Part shown: piece by piece, positions 1 to 6,316 of the stretch
How positions within the stretch are numbered: the stretch's first letter is position 1
Layout: every line of letters begins with the position of its first letter
Origin: an uncultured Eubacteriales bacterium
GTDB lineage: Bacteria > Bacillota > Clostridia > UMGS1883 > UMGS1540
DNA: 7,036 bases
Direction of reading: 5' to 3'
Assembly: GCA_900552775.1 (NCBI GenBank)
Contig: USAP01000082.1
Coordinates: 1 to 7,036 of the forward strand
Made by a program: the position numbers and the translations under genes
Notes under the pieces: generated by a model
What the model saw: only the letters and a program-made list of their open reading frames with translations
Told to the model about the DNA's origin: nothing
The model's database searches: none

Positions 1-2
1 AA

Positions 3-1148
3 GGCAACAAAACCAAAGCAGAAGCGTTTTCTCGAATGATTTTGAGAGAATTTAAAATACCTCGTGAAGACTTATGTTATCACGAGGTAAAAGAAGATGT
101 ATCTATTGATGAATCCCAACCTATTGAACTGCAGTTGTTATCTGCTGTTCTTGATAAAATCACTTTATCTGAATTGTCTGCAGAGCAGGTATCCAATTTA
201 TTGTTTGCAGATTATATGAAGATGTACTTGCCATTGACGAAAAAGAGAAAACGGCGTATTGAGGATACTACTTACGCAGGATATTGCGAGAACGTTGGAT
301 ATCCTATTGAACCATACTTCAGAAAAAGTAAAGTGCGGTTAAAAGATTTAACTGCACGGGATATTCAAGATTTTTATGATGCACAATTAGAGCGTGTTAA
401 ATCCAATACCGTAATTCACTATCATGCAATAATAAGATTGGCGTTGTGTTATGCTCGTAAGATGGGTTATATCAAAGAAAATCCGATTGAACAAGTTGAA
501 AAACCGGAGAAAAATAAATTTGTCGGAACCTATTGCACCTCTGATGAAGTTAATCAACTGATTTCATTAACTAAAGGAACCAAACTTGAAATTGCAGTTA
601 TTTTTGCTTGCTTTTACAGACTAAGGAGAAGCGAATGTGTTGGATTAAGGTGGTCGGCGTTTGATTTTGAAAATAACATTTTTCATATCAACCACACAGT
701 AGTTTTAACATCTGTTAATGGTAAGCGCACACTTGTTACGAAAGATGTTGCAAAAACGGATGCAACTATAAGGTCTATGCCTTTATCCGCTGATATTAAA
801 AAACGATTGCTTGAAATTAAGTGTATGCAAGAGAACAACAAAAAGCGGCTTAGGAAGAACTATCATAATCAATGGTCAGATTATTTGATGGTTGATGAAA
901 AAGGTGATTTGACTTCGCCGGATTATGTTACGGATGCTTTTCGCAGGCTCGTCAAGAAAAATAAAATGAGACACATTAGATTTCATGATTTGCGACACCC
1001 GTATGTCAAGCTAAAACTAAAAATTTTATCAGCCTATTTCAGCCGCATTTTCGGTGCAAAAGTCCTTGATTTTCCACTCGATTTCAAGCCTATTATCGGG
1101 ATATACGCACACTTTTTCGATAAGCATATCTGCAAGTGCCTGTGTTAA
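3..1148 (+). pseudogene. Tyrosine recombinase/integrase of an integrative element, partial at 5' end and truncated after the HDLRH box
   Basis: This is a phage/ICE-type tyrosine integrase. The reading frame is open to the left edge: codons 3-35 read GNKTKAEAFSR, the usual run of such integrases before the core-binding domain, so the ATG at 36 is probably internal and the true start lies outside the window. Numbering from that Met, residues about 50-160 are a SAM-like core-binding domain. The catalytic domain shows Arg197 in RLRRSE, a candidate Lys240 in AKTDATIR, and His317/Arg320 in HDLRH. After residue 321 similarity stops. The remaining 49 codons to the TAA at 1146 are Pro-Tyr-Val onward and, from 1029, simply antisense to the convergent recombinase gene. 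The HxxR-proximal His/Trp and the Tyr nucleophile are therefore absent, and the product should be inactive. The break coincides with the end of the serine recombinase module, so insertional disruption is the simplest reading. Confidence 0.88.
984..1031. other. Candidate attachment junction between the integrase gene and the serine-recombinase element
   Basis: Integrase homology ends at the codon for the second His of HDLRH (996-998). The next codon is Pro, where the family has Ser. Thirty bp later comes the TGA stop (1029-1031) of the convergent serine recombinase. Large serine recombinases recombine at short sites next to their own gene, and several Tn4451/Tn5397-type enzymes use a central GA dinucleotide. 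A GA is present at 994-995 in TGCGACAC. The exact crossover cannot be fixed because the other junction is not seen. Confidence 0.5.
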
Positions 1149-2570
1149 GGCGGTTTCTTTTTTTACCGCTTTTGCCGTGCGGATAACTTTTGCCCTGTTT
1201 TCAGTTTCAAGCTGTGAGCGTTCCTCCGATTTGCGGAATTTATCGTATTGAATACGGTAATTTTCGGCTTTCGTATCCAATTCAAGTTTTAACCGTTTAT
1301 ACTCACCAAGTGTAATTTCTGCCGTTAAAAGTTGCTCATACAAGAGTTGTTTTTTCTTTTGGCAAGCTGTTATTTGCTTTTCAATATCCGCAAGCTGCTC
1401 TGTCTTTATCTGTGCGGTATCAACCTTTGAAACATCATCAATATTCAATATGCTTTCGGCTTGTTTTGAGATTATATCAAAAATTGCTTGGTTTAATGCA
1501 ACTTCCGTAATTTCCGATTTATAGCAAGGCTCCGTTTCGTCATTCCTTGTATAGCTGCACCGATATATCGGTATTTTTTTCGGCACATAATCCATTGCGT
1601 GCTTGCAGCAGCCGCACTCAACCTTTCCACGAAGCGGATAGCTCCGCTGTTTTTTATTCGGCTGCTTAAATGTTCGGCGTACCGCATTTGCTCTTTCAAA
1701 CAATTCTTCCGAAACAATAGCACCGTGGTGGTGTGGTATCTTTATCCACTCGCTTTCATCACGCTTGACCATTTTTGTGCTGCCCACATCCTGTACCTTT
1801 TGTTTGAGCATCACAAACATACCCATATACTGTTCATTGACTATAATTCGGTTGATGGTGGAAATGCTCCAATATTTACAGTTCGGGAAACGAGAGCCGT
1901 AGTTTCCTTTAATGCCCTTGTACTGTGCAGGAGTAGGAATATTTTTATCAAACAACAGCTTTGATATATATGCGGCAGACTTGCCATCGGCGGTAAGCTC
2001 GAATATCATTTTAACCGTGCTGGCGGCTTTCTCATCTATAATCTGCTCGCCGTTATTTCCGGCTTTATAGCCGTATGTATAATTTCCCGATTTATATTCG
2101 CCACGCCGCATTTTTGTATATTTGGCACTCTTTGTTTTAACAGACAAATCACGGCTGTAATACTCGTTTACGAGATATTTCACCGCAACGGCAATGCCGC
2201 CCGTATCGCCCTTATGTTCGTCACTGTCATAGTTATCGCTGACCGATATAAACCGCACACCGAACAGAGGAAATATCTGCTGTGTAAAATATCCGACCTC
2301 TATGCTGTTCCTACCGAAACGGGAGAAGTCCTTTACCAAAATGCAATTCACTCTATAAGCTTTAACATCATTCAAAAGTTGCTGAACGGCGGGGCGTTCA
2401 AGATTAGTGCCGGAATAGCCGTTGTCAACATATTCGATAATTTCAACATTATCGCCGAGAGCTTCCGCATATTTACGGAGCAAAAGCCTTTGTGATTCAA
2501 TGCTCATACTCTCAACACGCTTATCTTCAACAGACAAACGCAGATATATGGCTATAATGTATCTATCCAT
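1029..2570 (-). CDS. Large serine recombinase, third gene of the triplet
   Basis: This 513-residue site-specific recombinase would cut and rejoin DNA through a covalent 5'-phosphoserine. The N-terminal resolvase domain (about 1-150) has YLRLS with nucleophile Ser13 and Arg11, and KDFSRFGR with Arg84 and Arg87. The recombinase domain follows (about 160-300, YGY at 166-168). Next is a zinc ribbon with Cys319, Cys322, Cys338 and Cys349, then a long Lys/Glu/Gln-rich coiled coil (about 380-470) and a C-terminal strand segment. Length is typical for the Clostridia TnpX/TndX-like group. The ATG overlaps the end of the upstream recombinase gene by 8 bp (AATGGATAG). The only Shine-Dalgarno-like run is a weak GAGGCG, so translation is probably coupled to the upstream gene. 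Its 3' end lies about 30 bp from the broken integrase. All key residues are present, so activity is likely. Which att sites it uses is unknown. Confidence 0.95.
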   Translation of the reverse strand: MDRYIIAIYLRLSVEDKRVESMSIESQRLLLRKYAEALGDNVEIIEYVDNGYSGTNLERPAVQQLLNDVKAYRVNCILVKDFSRFGRNSIEVGYFTQQIFPLFGVRFISVSDNYDSDEHKGDTGGIAVAVKYLVNEYYSRDLSVKTKSAKYTKMRRGEYKSGNYTYGYKAGNNGEQIIDEKAASTVKMIFELTADGKSAAYISKLLFDKNIPTPAQYKGIKGNYGSRFPNCKYWSISTINRIIVNEQYMGMFVMLKQKVQDVGSTKMVKRDESEWIKIPHHHGAIVSEELFERANAVRRTFKQPNKKQRSYPLRGKVECGCCKHAMDYVPKKIPIYRCSYTRNDETEPCYKSEITEVALNQAIFDIISKQAESILNIDDVSKVDTAQIKTEQLADIEKQITACQKKKQLLYEQLLTAEITLGEYKRLKLELDTKAENYRIQYDKFRKSEERSQLETENRAKVIRTAKAVKKETALTQALADMLIEKVCVYPDNRLEIEWKIKDFCTENAAEIG

Positions 2571-4206
2571 TTGCTATCGCCTCGCTTTCAAATTCGTTAT
2601 CAAAACTATATGTTATCTCAACTCTTTTGCCTTTGTAAATATCTATTCTTGAAATCAGCTTGTCTATAAGCTCTTTGGTTAAAGTGTTGTTTTCAGCAAT
2701 ATCCGAAACGGCGTTCGACAGGTCGCAATATCGGTTATAGCTTTTTTCAAGCTCCAAGCGGCGGTTCTCAACCTCGGTTATCTTTTTCATCGTATCGGAG
2801 ATTTTATCACCGTAGCTTTTACGCATTTCTTGATATTCCTCTTGCGTTATAATGCCGTTTACAAGGTTTTCATATAAGCTGTTCAAAAAATTCCGATTTT
2901 TAGATATGTAAGCTCTTAAATTCTTTAATTCCGCCTGTTGAGCTTCTATTTCTTTCTTATCATTCAGAGAATAGAATATCAGATTTTTTCTGTCGGCAAG
3001 TACAGACGCTTGCGATTTTATTGCGGTTATAACCACATTGAGCAAATCTTTTTCAAGAATACTGCCGTTGTCGCATCCGTCACGGTTATATCTTACACGA
3101 GTAAGACAATGCAAGTGGTAAGCATATCCGGTTTTTACTCGTTTTTCTCTGCCACGGTGTAACGCTCTGCCGCACTCGCCGCAGAAAATTTTGCCTTTCC
3201 ATATATTTTCGGTGTAGGGTATTACGGTTAGCTTGCTGTGCTTATTTTTCAACTGTTCCATACGCTCCTGTGCTTTATCAAACATATCCTGTGAAATAAT
3301 AGCCTCGTGCGTATTCGGTACGACTATCCATTCATCTTTGTCAACGGCGGTCTGCTTTTTAGCCAAGCTGTCACTTCTGCCCTGAACGAGCTTGCCTGTA
3401 TATATTTCGTGTGTTAAGATTTGCCGAACGGTCATAGTCTGCCATAATCCGCTGCCGATACTCTTTTTTGAGGTTATATATCCCTTTTGATAGCCGTATG
3501 CACCCGGTGTTAGGATTTGCTGTTCGTTAAGCTGCAAGCATATCTCATTTGTTGACATACCACCGTTAAAAAGCTCAAATATCAGCTTGACAACGGGTGC
3601 GGTTTCGGGATTTACGATTAGCTTATGACAGTCATTCGGATCTTTCAGATAACCGTATTTCGGTCTTGCACTCACATATTGTCCGTCACGCATTGCCTGT
3701 CGTGCCTGTGTTTTGATTTTCTTTCCGATGTCCAAAGCGTAGGCTTCATTTATAATATTTTTGATATAAAGGAGCATTTTATCACCGTTTGAGGGGGTAT
3801 CCGTATCAAAGTTATCGTTTACGGCAATAAACCGCACCTTCTTTTCGGGAAAGTAGGTGTCTATATAAAAGCCTGTGTCAATACTGTTTCTGCCGAGCCT
3901 TGACAAGTCCTTTACGATTACACAGTCTATCTTGCCGCTTTCAATATCATCAATCATATGCTGAAATTCGGGGCGGTGAAAGCTTGTGCCTGTTGCTCCG
4001 TTGTCGATATATACTCCTGCCAAACGCATATTTCCGTTTTGTGCGATAAAATCATCAAGTATCATCTTTTGATTTTCGATGGAATTACCCTTGTTGTGGC
4101 TGTCCTCAACCGATAATCTGATATACTGTGCCGTTTTTATGTATATAGGCATATTTTCCGGCTTTGTCTGTGCAGCAGTTATATTTTTTCTGCTTTTTCT
4201 TGCCAT
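2563..4206 (-). CDS. Large serine recombinase, second gene of the triplet
   Basis: This 547-residue recombinase has an N-terminal extension of about 20 residues (Lys/Arg-rich MARKSRKN) before the resolvase fold. YIRLS places the nucleophile at Ser32 with Arg30, and KDLSRLGR gives Arg103 and Arg106. The recombinase domain spans about 180-330, with YGY at 184-186. The zinc ribbon has Cys342, Cys345, Cys367 and Cys378, and a coiled coil covers about 415-495. It differs from its two neighbours in the long helix after the catalytic domain: they have RDIS/RDLS there, this one has LDIG (158-161). It may therefore have a different subunit interface or an accessory role. The ATG lies 1 bp beyond the stop of the preceding gene. 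A GGAGGT at 4215-4220, inside that gene's last codons, is well placed as ribosome binding site. Co-transcription with both neighbours is nearly certain from spacing. Confidence 0.95.
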   Translation of the reverse strand: MARKSRKNITAAQTKPENMPIYIKTAQYIRLSVEDSHNKGNSIENQKMILDDFIAQNGNMRLAGVYIDNGATGTSFHRPEFQHMIDDIESGKIDCVIVKDLSRLGRNSIDTGFYIDTYFPEKKVRFIAVNDNFDTDTPSNGDKMLLYIKNIINEAYALDIGKKIKTQARQAMRDGQYVSARPKYGYLKDPNDCHKLIVNPETAPVVKLIFELFNGGMSTNEICLQLNEQQILTPGAYGYQKGYITSKKSIGSGLWQTMTVRQILTHEIYTGKLVQGRSDSLAKKQTAVDKDEWIVVPNTHEAIISQDMFDKAQERMEQLKNKHSKLTVIPYTENIWKGKIFCGECGRALHRGREKRVKTGYAYHLHCLTRVRYNRDGCDNGSILEKDLLNVVITAIKSQASVLADRKNLIFYSLNDKKEIEAQQAELKNLRAYISKNRNFLNSLYENLVNGIITQEEYQEMRKSYGDKISDTMKKITEVENRRLELEKSYNRYCDLSNAVSDIAENNTLTKELIDKLISRIDIYKGKRVEITYSFDNEFESEAIANG

Positions 4207-4207
4207 A

Positions 4208-5815
4208 TCAAACCACCTCCCGATATTCGTTTAATGCGGATAATGCCTGTTCGTATTCGTCCTTGAAATTAAATGCTATCTGTATATGTGTCTTATCATA
4301 AATATGGATGCACTCTATAAGGCGGATAACAATGTTGCGGTCAATTTTATCAATGTTTTCAAAGGATTTGAAGCGTTCTATCCATTGCAGTTTTTTCGAG
4401 GTATTGTTTCTGCACTCGTTAAGCTCGGTTTTAAGCTGTTTTAATGCGTCCTCCAACCGTTTCTTGTCTTTGGAGTAGGAGGTGTTCAGCGTTTTGTAAT
4501 CCTCTTTATTCAGAATACCGGAAATGTAGTTTTCATAAAGGGTTGATTTGTATTCACTTGTTTTGTCAAGCTGTTTTTGTACCTCGCTGATTTGCACCGA
4601 TATTTTATTGCACATATCCTTGTTTATTGCATTGTTGTTGATGCCGCCTATTAAAGCGTTCAGAGAAGCAACATTTCTTATATGTCCCTTAATGCTGTCC
4701 GTAACACAATTTACAAGGTCGGTTTCCTTAATCATATTACCGCCTGTGCAGCCGTTTTTCTTTCCGGTGGGGCAATAATAGTAGAAGTATTTTTCGCCGT
4801 TATGTGTAACGGTTTTGCGTGTCATACGATTTCCGCAGCAGCCGCAGATTAAAATCCCCGAAAACAAATGCAGTTCATTCTTTTTCGGTGATGTTCTTGT
4901 ATCTATACGCATAATTTTCTGCACAAGCTCAAAATCTTGTCTGCCGATTATTGCTTCGTGTGCGTTTTCGGTTACAAACATCTCATCGGCGTTGCGTTTT
5001 ACATACTCCTTAACCTTGTAATTCGGCTTGCCGCATTTGCCTTGTATCAGCTTGCCCGTATAGATTTCGTCTTTGAGAATACGAATTACGGTTGTTGCCG
5101 ACCATTTTGAATTTTCCTTGTCGCAGTAGCCGCCTGTGGGGAGTGAAATATTATTGTCCTTTTTATATTCCCTCGGCGATAGAACCGCAAGCCTGTTAAG
5201 TTCGGTTGCGATTCTCTCCGCACTGTAACCGTCTGTCCGCATTTTGAATATATCCTTTACAACCTGTGCGGCATATTCATCAATAACAAGCTGGTTTTTA
5301 TTATCATCAGCCTTTTTGTAACCGTAAACGGGAACGGCTCCGACAAAATCGCCGTTTTTCCTTTTGAAATTGAGTGCCGTGCGTACCTTTACGGAAATAT
5401 CACGGCAGTATTCATCGTTCATTACACCCTTAAAGGATACGGAAATATCTCCCGTAACGGCTTCCTTTGCGGTGTCTATATTATCATTTATGGCGATAAA
5501 GCGAAAACCGAGAGCAGGGAAAACTCTGCGGAGATATGTAAAGGTTTCGTTGTACTCTCTGCCGAGCCTTGATAAGTCCTTTACGATTATACAGTTGATT
5601 TTTCCGCTTTTGATGTCCTCAAGCATTGACTTAAATGCGGGTCGATCAAAAACGATTCCCGAATAACCGTCGTCTACCTGTTCATTAACGATTTTGATGT
5701 CGGGGTTTCGTTTGACAAATTCGTCAATGTATTTTCTTTGGTTTGCTATGCTGTCGCTTTCGTTTGCTCTGTCGCTTGTGTAGGATAAGCGAAGATATTT
5801 TGTAGCGTTATACAT
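4208..5815 (-). CDS. Large serine recombinase, first gene of the triplet
   Basis: This 535-residue enzyme has the full large-serine-recombinase layout. The resolvase domain (about 1-150) carries YLRLS (Arg9, nucleophile Ser11) and KDLSRLGR (Arg83, Arg86). The recombinase domain spans about 155-310, with YGY at 164-166. The zinc ribbon has Cys324, Cys327, Cys348 and Cys356, and a coiled coil covers about 400-475. The C-terminal HIQIAFNFKDE strand matches the ends of its neighbours (VEITYSFDNE, LEIEWKIKD), showing the three are paralogues. The start is fixed by AAGGAGGT at 5824-5831, 8 bp before the ATG. The catalytic-motif DNA is nearly identical to that of the next gene (34 of 36 bases) although the proteins are otherwise well diverged. 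It is preceded by a 121-bp gap holding a possible internal promoter, so it may be expressed both from the upstream leader and from its own start. Confidence 0.95.
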   Translation of the reverse strand: MYNATKYLRLSYTSDRANESDSIANQRKYIDEFVKRNPDIKIVNEQVDDGYSGIVFDRPAFKSMLEDIKSGKINCIIVKDLSRLGREYNETFTYLRRVFPALGFRFIAINDNIDTAKEAVTGDISVSFKGVMNDEYCRDISVKVRTALNFKRKNGDFVGAVPVYGYKKADDNKNQLVIDEYAAQVVKDIFKMRTDGYSAERIATELNRLAVLSPREYKKDNNISLPTGGYCDKENSKWSATTVIRILKDEIYTGKLIQGKCGKPNYKVKEYVKRNADEMFVTENAHEAIIGRQDFELVQKIMRIDTRTSPKKNELHLFSGILICGCCGNRMTRKTVTHNGEKYFYYYCPTGKKNGCTGGNMIKETDLVNCVTDSIKGHIRNVASLNALIGGINNNAINKDMCNKISVQISEVQKQLDKTSEYKSTLYENYISGILNKEDYKTLNTSYSKDKKRLEDALKQLKTELNECRNNTSKKLQWIERFKSFENIDKIDRNIVIRLIECIHIYDKTHIQIAFNFKDEYEQALSALNEYREVV

Positions 5816-5823
5816 AAATTTTT

Positions 5824-5831
5824 ACCTCCTT
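5824..5831 (-). promoter_or_regulatory. Ribosome binding site of the first serine recombinase
   Basis: On the minus strand AAGGAGGT lies 8 bp upstream of the ATG at 5815, a near-consensus Shine-Dalgarno. It is far stronger than that of the third recombinase, which suggests translation of the set begins here and is handed on by coupling. Confidence 0.8.
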
Positions 5832-5864
5832 GAAATTTACGGCTTGTCCGCAAAATCAAAGAGC

Positions 5865-5887
5865 ATTGAATTTACCTTGTATTCAAT
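5865..5887. repeat. 7-bp inverted repeat in the spacer before the recombinase operon
   Basis: ATTGAAT at 5865-5871 and ATTCAAT at 5881-5887 form a perfect inverted repeat with a 9-nt spacer. It lies between the possible internal promoter and the ribosome binding site of the first recombinase. It could be an operator or a weak hairpin; the arms are short and AT-rich, so chance is not excluded. Confidence 0.35.
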
Positions 5888-5903
5888 TCTTTTTCCGTAA
5901 TAT

Positions 5904-5932
5904 ATTTTATCACGGAACGGCGAACACCGCAA
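5904..5932 (-). promoter_or_regulatory. Possible sigma-A promoter for the three recombinases
   Basis: On the minus strand TTGCGG (5932-5927) and TAAAAT (5909-5904) are separated by exactly 17 bp. The -10 matches the consensus in 5 of 6 positions and the -35 in 3 of 6. It sits just after the stop codon of the small CxxC gene and about 90 bp before the recombinase start. An 8-bp hairpin with one G-U pair overlaps the -10 element (minus-strand CCGTGATA, 8 bases from 5917 downward). If real, it would make recombinase expression partly independent of the upstream leader. Confidence 0.4.
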
Positions 5933-5936
5933 AAAA

Positions 5937-6152
5937 TTATACGATAATGCTTTGCAGACAATCCTCGATGGATAAGCCTTTGTCACTGTATTTTGCCGTA
6001 ACGACAAAATTTCCGCACTTAAAACAATACGGGTTTTTAATCTGCCGTATGTATTCTTTTATACGCTCCGGCTTCGGCAAGTCCTTGTTTACGGATATAT
6101 CGTTTATATCCACAAGAGTGTCAGGGTTGGTTAAATCTTTAATATCTGTCAT
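5937..6152 (-). CDS. Small CxxC protein preceding the recombinases, function unknown
   Basis: This is a 71-residue, soluble-looking protein with no signal or membrane segment. The N-terminal half is acidic/polar (NPDTLVDINDISV), followed by a basic helix (LPKPERIKEYIRQIKN, 25-40) and then PYCFKCG with Cys43 and Cys46, a beta-like stretch and a final helix SIEDCLQSIIV. I recognise it as one of the short proteins of the NPYxFKCG type that recur next to recombinases and transfer genes in Clostridia elements (I believe catalogued as DUF6870, unverified). No biochemical role is known to me. The start is fixed by AAGGAGGT at 6159-6166, 6 bp before the ATG. It is the first full gene after the leader-peptide/hairpin region and on the same strand as the recombinases. 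A directionality factor or regulator of recombination is possible by position only. A single CxxC pair could bind metal only as a multimer. Confidence 0.82.
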   Translation of the reverse strand: MTDIKDLTNPDTLVDINDISVNKDLPKPERIKEYIRQIKNPYCFKCGNFVVTAKYSDKGLSIEDCLQSIIV

Positions 6153-6183
6153 AATGCGACCTCCTTAAAAAATCTTTAATATC
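6133..6183. repeat. 14-bp direct repeat flanking the ribosome binding site of the small CxxC gene
   Basis: AAATCTTTAATATC occurs at 6133-6146 and again at 6170-6183, 37 bp apart on the plus strand. One copy is the 3' arm of the leader hairpin and the other covers codons 3-6 of the small gene. The inverse arm CTTTAATATC of the minus-strand RNA (6228-6219) can pair with either copy. Confidence 0.7.
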
Positions 6184-6228
6184 ACAAATTAAAGCACTCA
6201 TAAAATGCGTTAATTTCTGATATTAAAG
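6167..6228 (-). terminator. AU-rich leader hairpin with U-tract, candidate transcription attenuator
   Basis: In the minus-strand RNA, 6228-6206 pairs with 6196-6174: 23 positions, 21 paired, 9-nt loop (6205-6197). The outer 11 pairs (CTTTAATATCA with TGATATTAAAG) are perfect. The 3' arm is followed at once by A and six U (6173-6167), then by the ribosome binding site. Hairpin plus U-run is the form of an intrinsic terminator, and its place between a leader peptide and a gene suggests attenuation. The stem is mostly A-U, so termination strength is uncertain. It could also act as a DNA operator. Confidence 0.6.
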
Positions 6229-6229
6229 T

Positions 6230-6265
6230 TAAGCCGTACCCGTCCCGAAAGACGGGTACAACTTA
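6230..6265 (-). promoter_or_regulatory. GC-rich leader RNA hairpin starting at the leader-peptide stop codon
   Basis: GTACCCGTC (6236-6244) and GACGGGTAC (6251-6259) are perfect inverted repeats around a 6-nt loop. In the minus-strand RNA the stem extends outward to 15 pairs (6265-6251 with 6244-6230) through two G-U wobbles at 6260 and 6261, then G-C, A-U, A-U and U-A. The loop reads UUUCGG. On the plus strand the wobble positions would be A-C mismatches, so the structure favours an RNA made from the minus strand. The UAA stop of the leader peptide forms the base of the stem, so a ribosome at that stop would open it. No U-run follows on the minus side, so it is not itself a terminator there. 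Confidence 0.65.
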
Positions 6266-6316
6266 TTTTCTTTGTTTTGAAGCAATTACAGACGGTGTTT
6301 TGCAAAAACACTCCAT
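6263..6316 (-). CDS. Putative 17-residue leader peptide (MECFCKTPSVIASKQRK)
   Basis: This is a short open frame, ATG at 6316-6314 to TAA at 6265-6263. It is preceded by GAGGTGA at 6330-6324, which matches seven contiguous bases of the ribosome-binding consensus AAGGAGGTGA, 7 bp before the ATG. The product is a basic, Cys-containing peptide of 17 residues ending SKQRK, with no domain. Its stop codon is the first base-paired element of the GC-rich hairpin, and a second hairpin with a U-run follows. This order of leader peptide, hairpin and terminator-like hairpin is known from attenuators of antibiotic-resistance genes (erm and tet families), where a stalled ribosome changes the RNA fold. I do not recognise the peptide from a described leader. 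Codons 3-8 also contain a 7-bp palindrome. The coding call rests on the Shine-Dalgarno and position, not on homology. Confidence 0.55.
   Translation of the reverse strand: MECFCKTPSVIASKQRK
6295..6311. repeat. Palindrome GTGTTTT-GCA-AAAACAC inside the leader peptide frame
   Basis: The 7-bp arms are perfect with a 3-bp centre. It could be a small RNA hairpin within the leader frame or a binding site for a dimeric regulator. It lies 30 bp upstream of the GC-rich hairpin. Confidence 0.45.

Noticed and set aside
1054..1251. Plus-strand open frames antisense to the recombinase genes (for example 1054-1251, 1599-1964, 2214-2495, 4548-4778, 5364-5666)
   Set aside because: They lie wholly inside well-supported minus-strand recombinase genes, lack ribosome binding sites and show no recognisable domains.
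1493..1723. Minus-strand 76-codon frame within the third recombinase
   Set aside because: It is an out-of-frame shadow of the zinc-ribbon region and shows no independent signals.
5830..6168. Plus-strand 112-codon frame opposite the small CxxC gene
   Set aside because: The opposite strand has a gene with a near-consensus ribosome binding site and family resemblance. This frame has neither.
6236..6280. GC-rich hairpin read as a plus-strand intrinsic terminator
   Set aside because: A loosely T-rich stretch follows on the plus strand, but there is no plus-strand gene to terminate. The G-U pairs that lengthen the stem exist only in minus-strand RNA.
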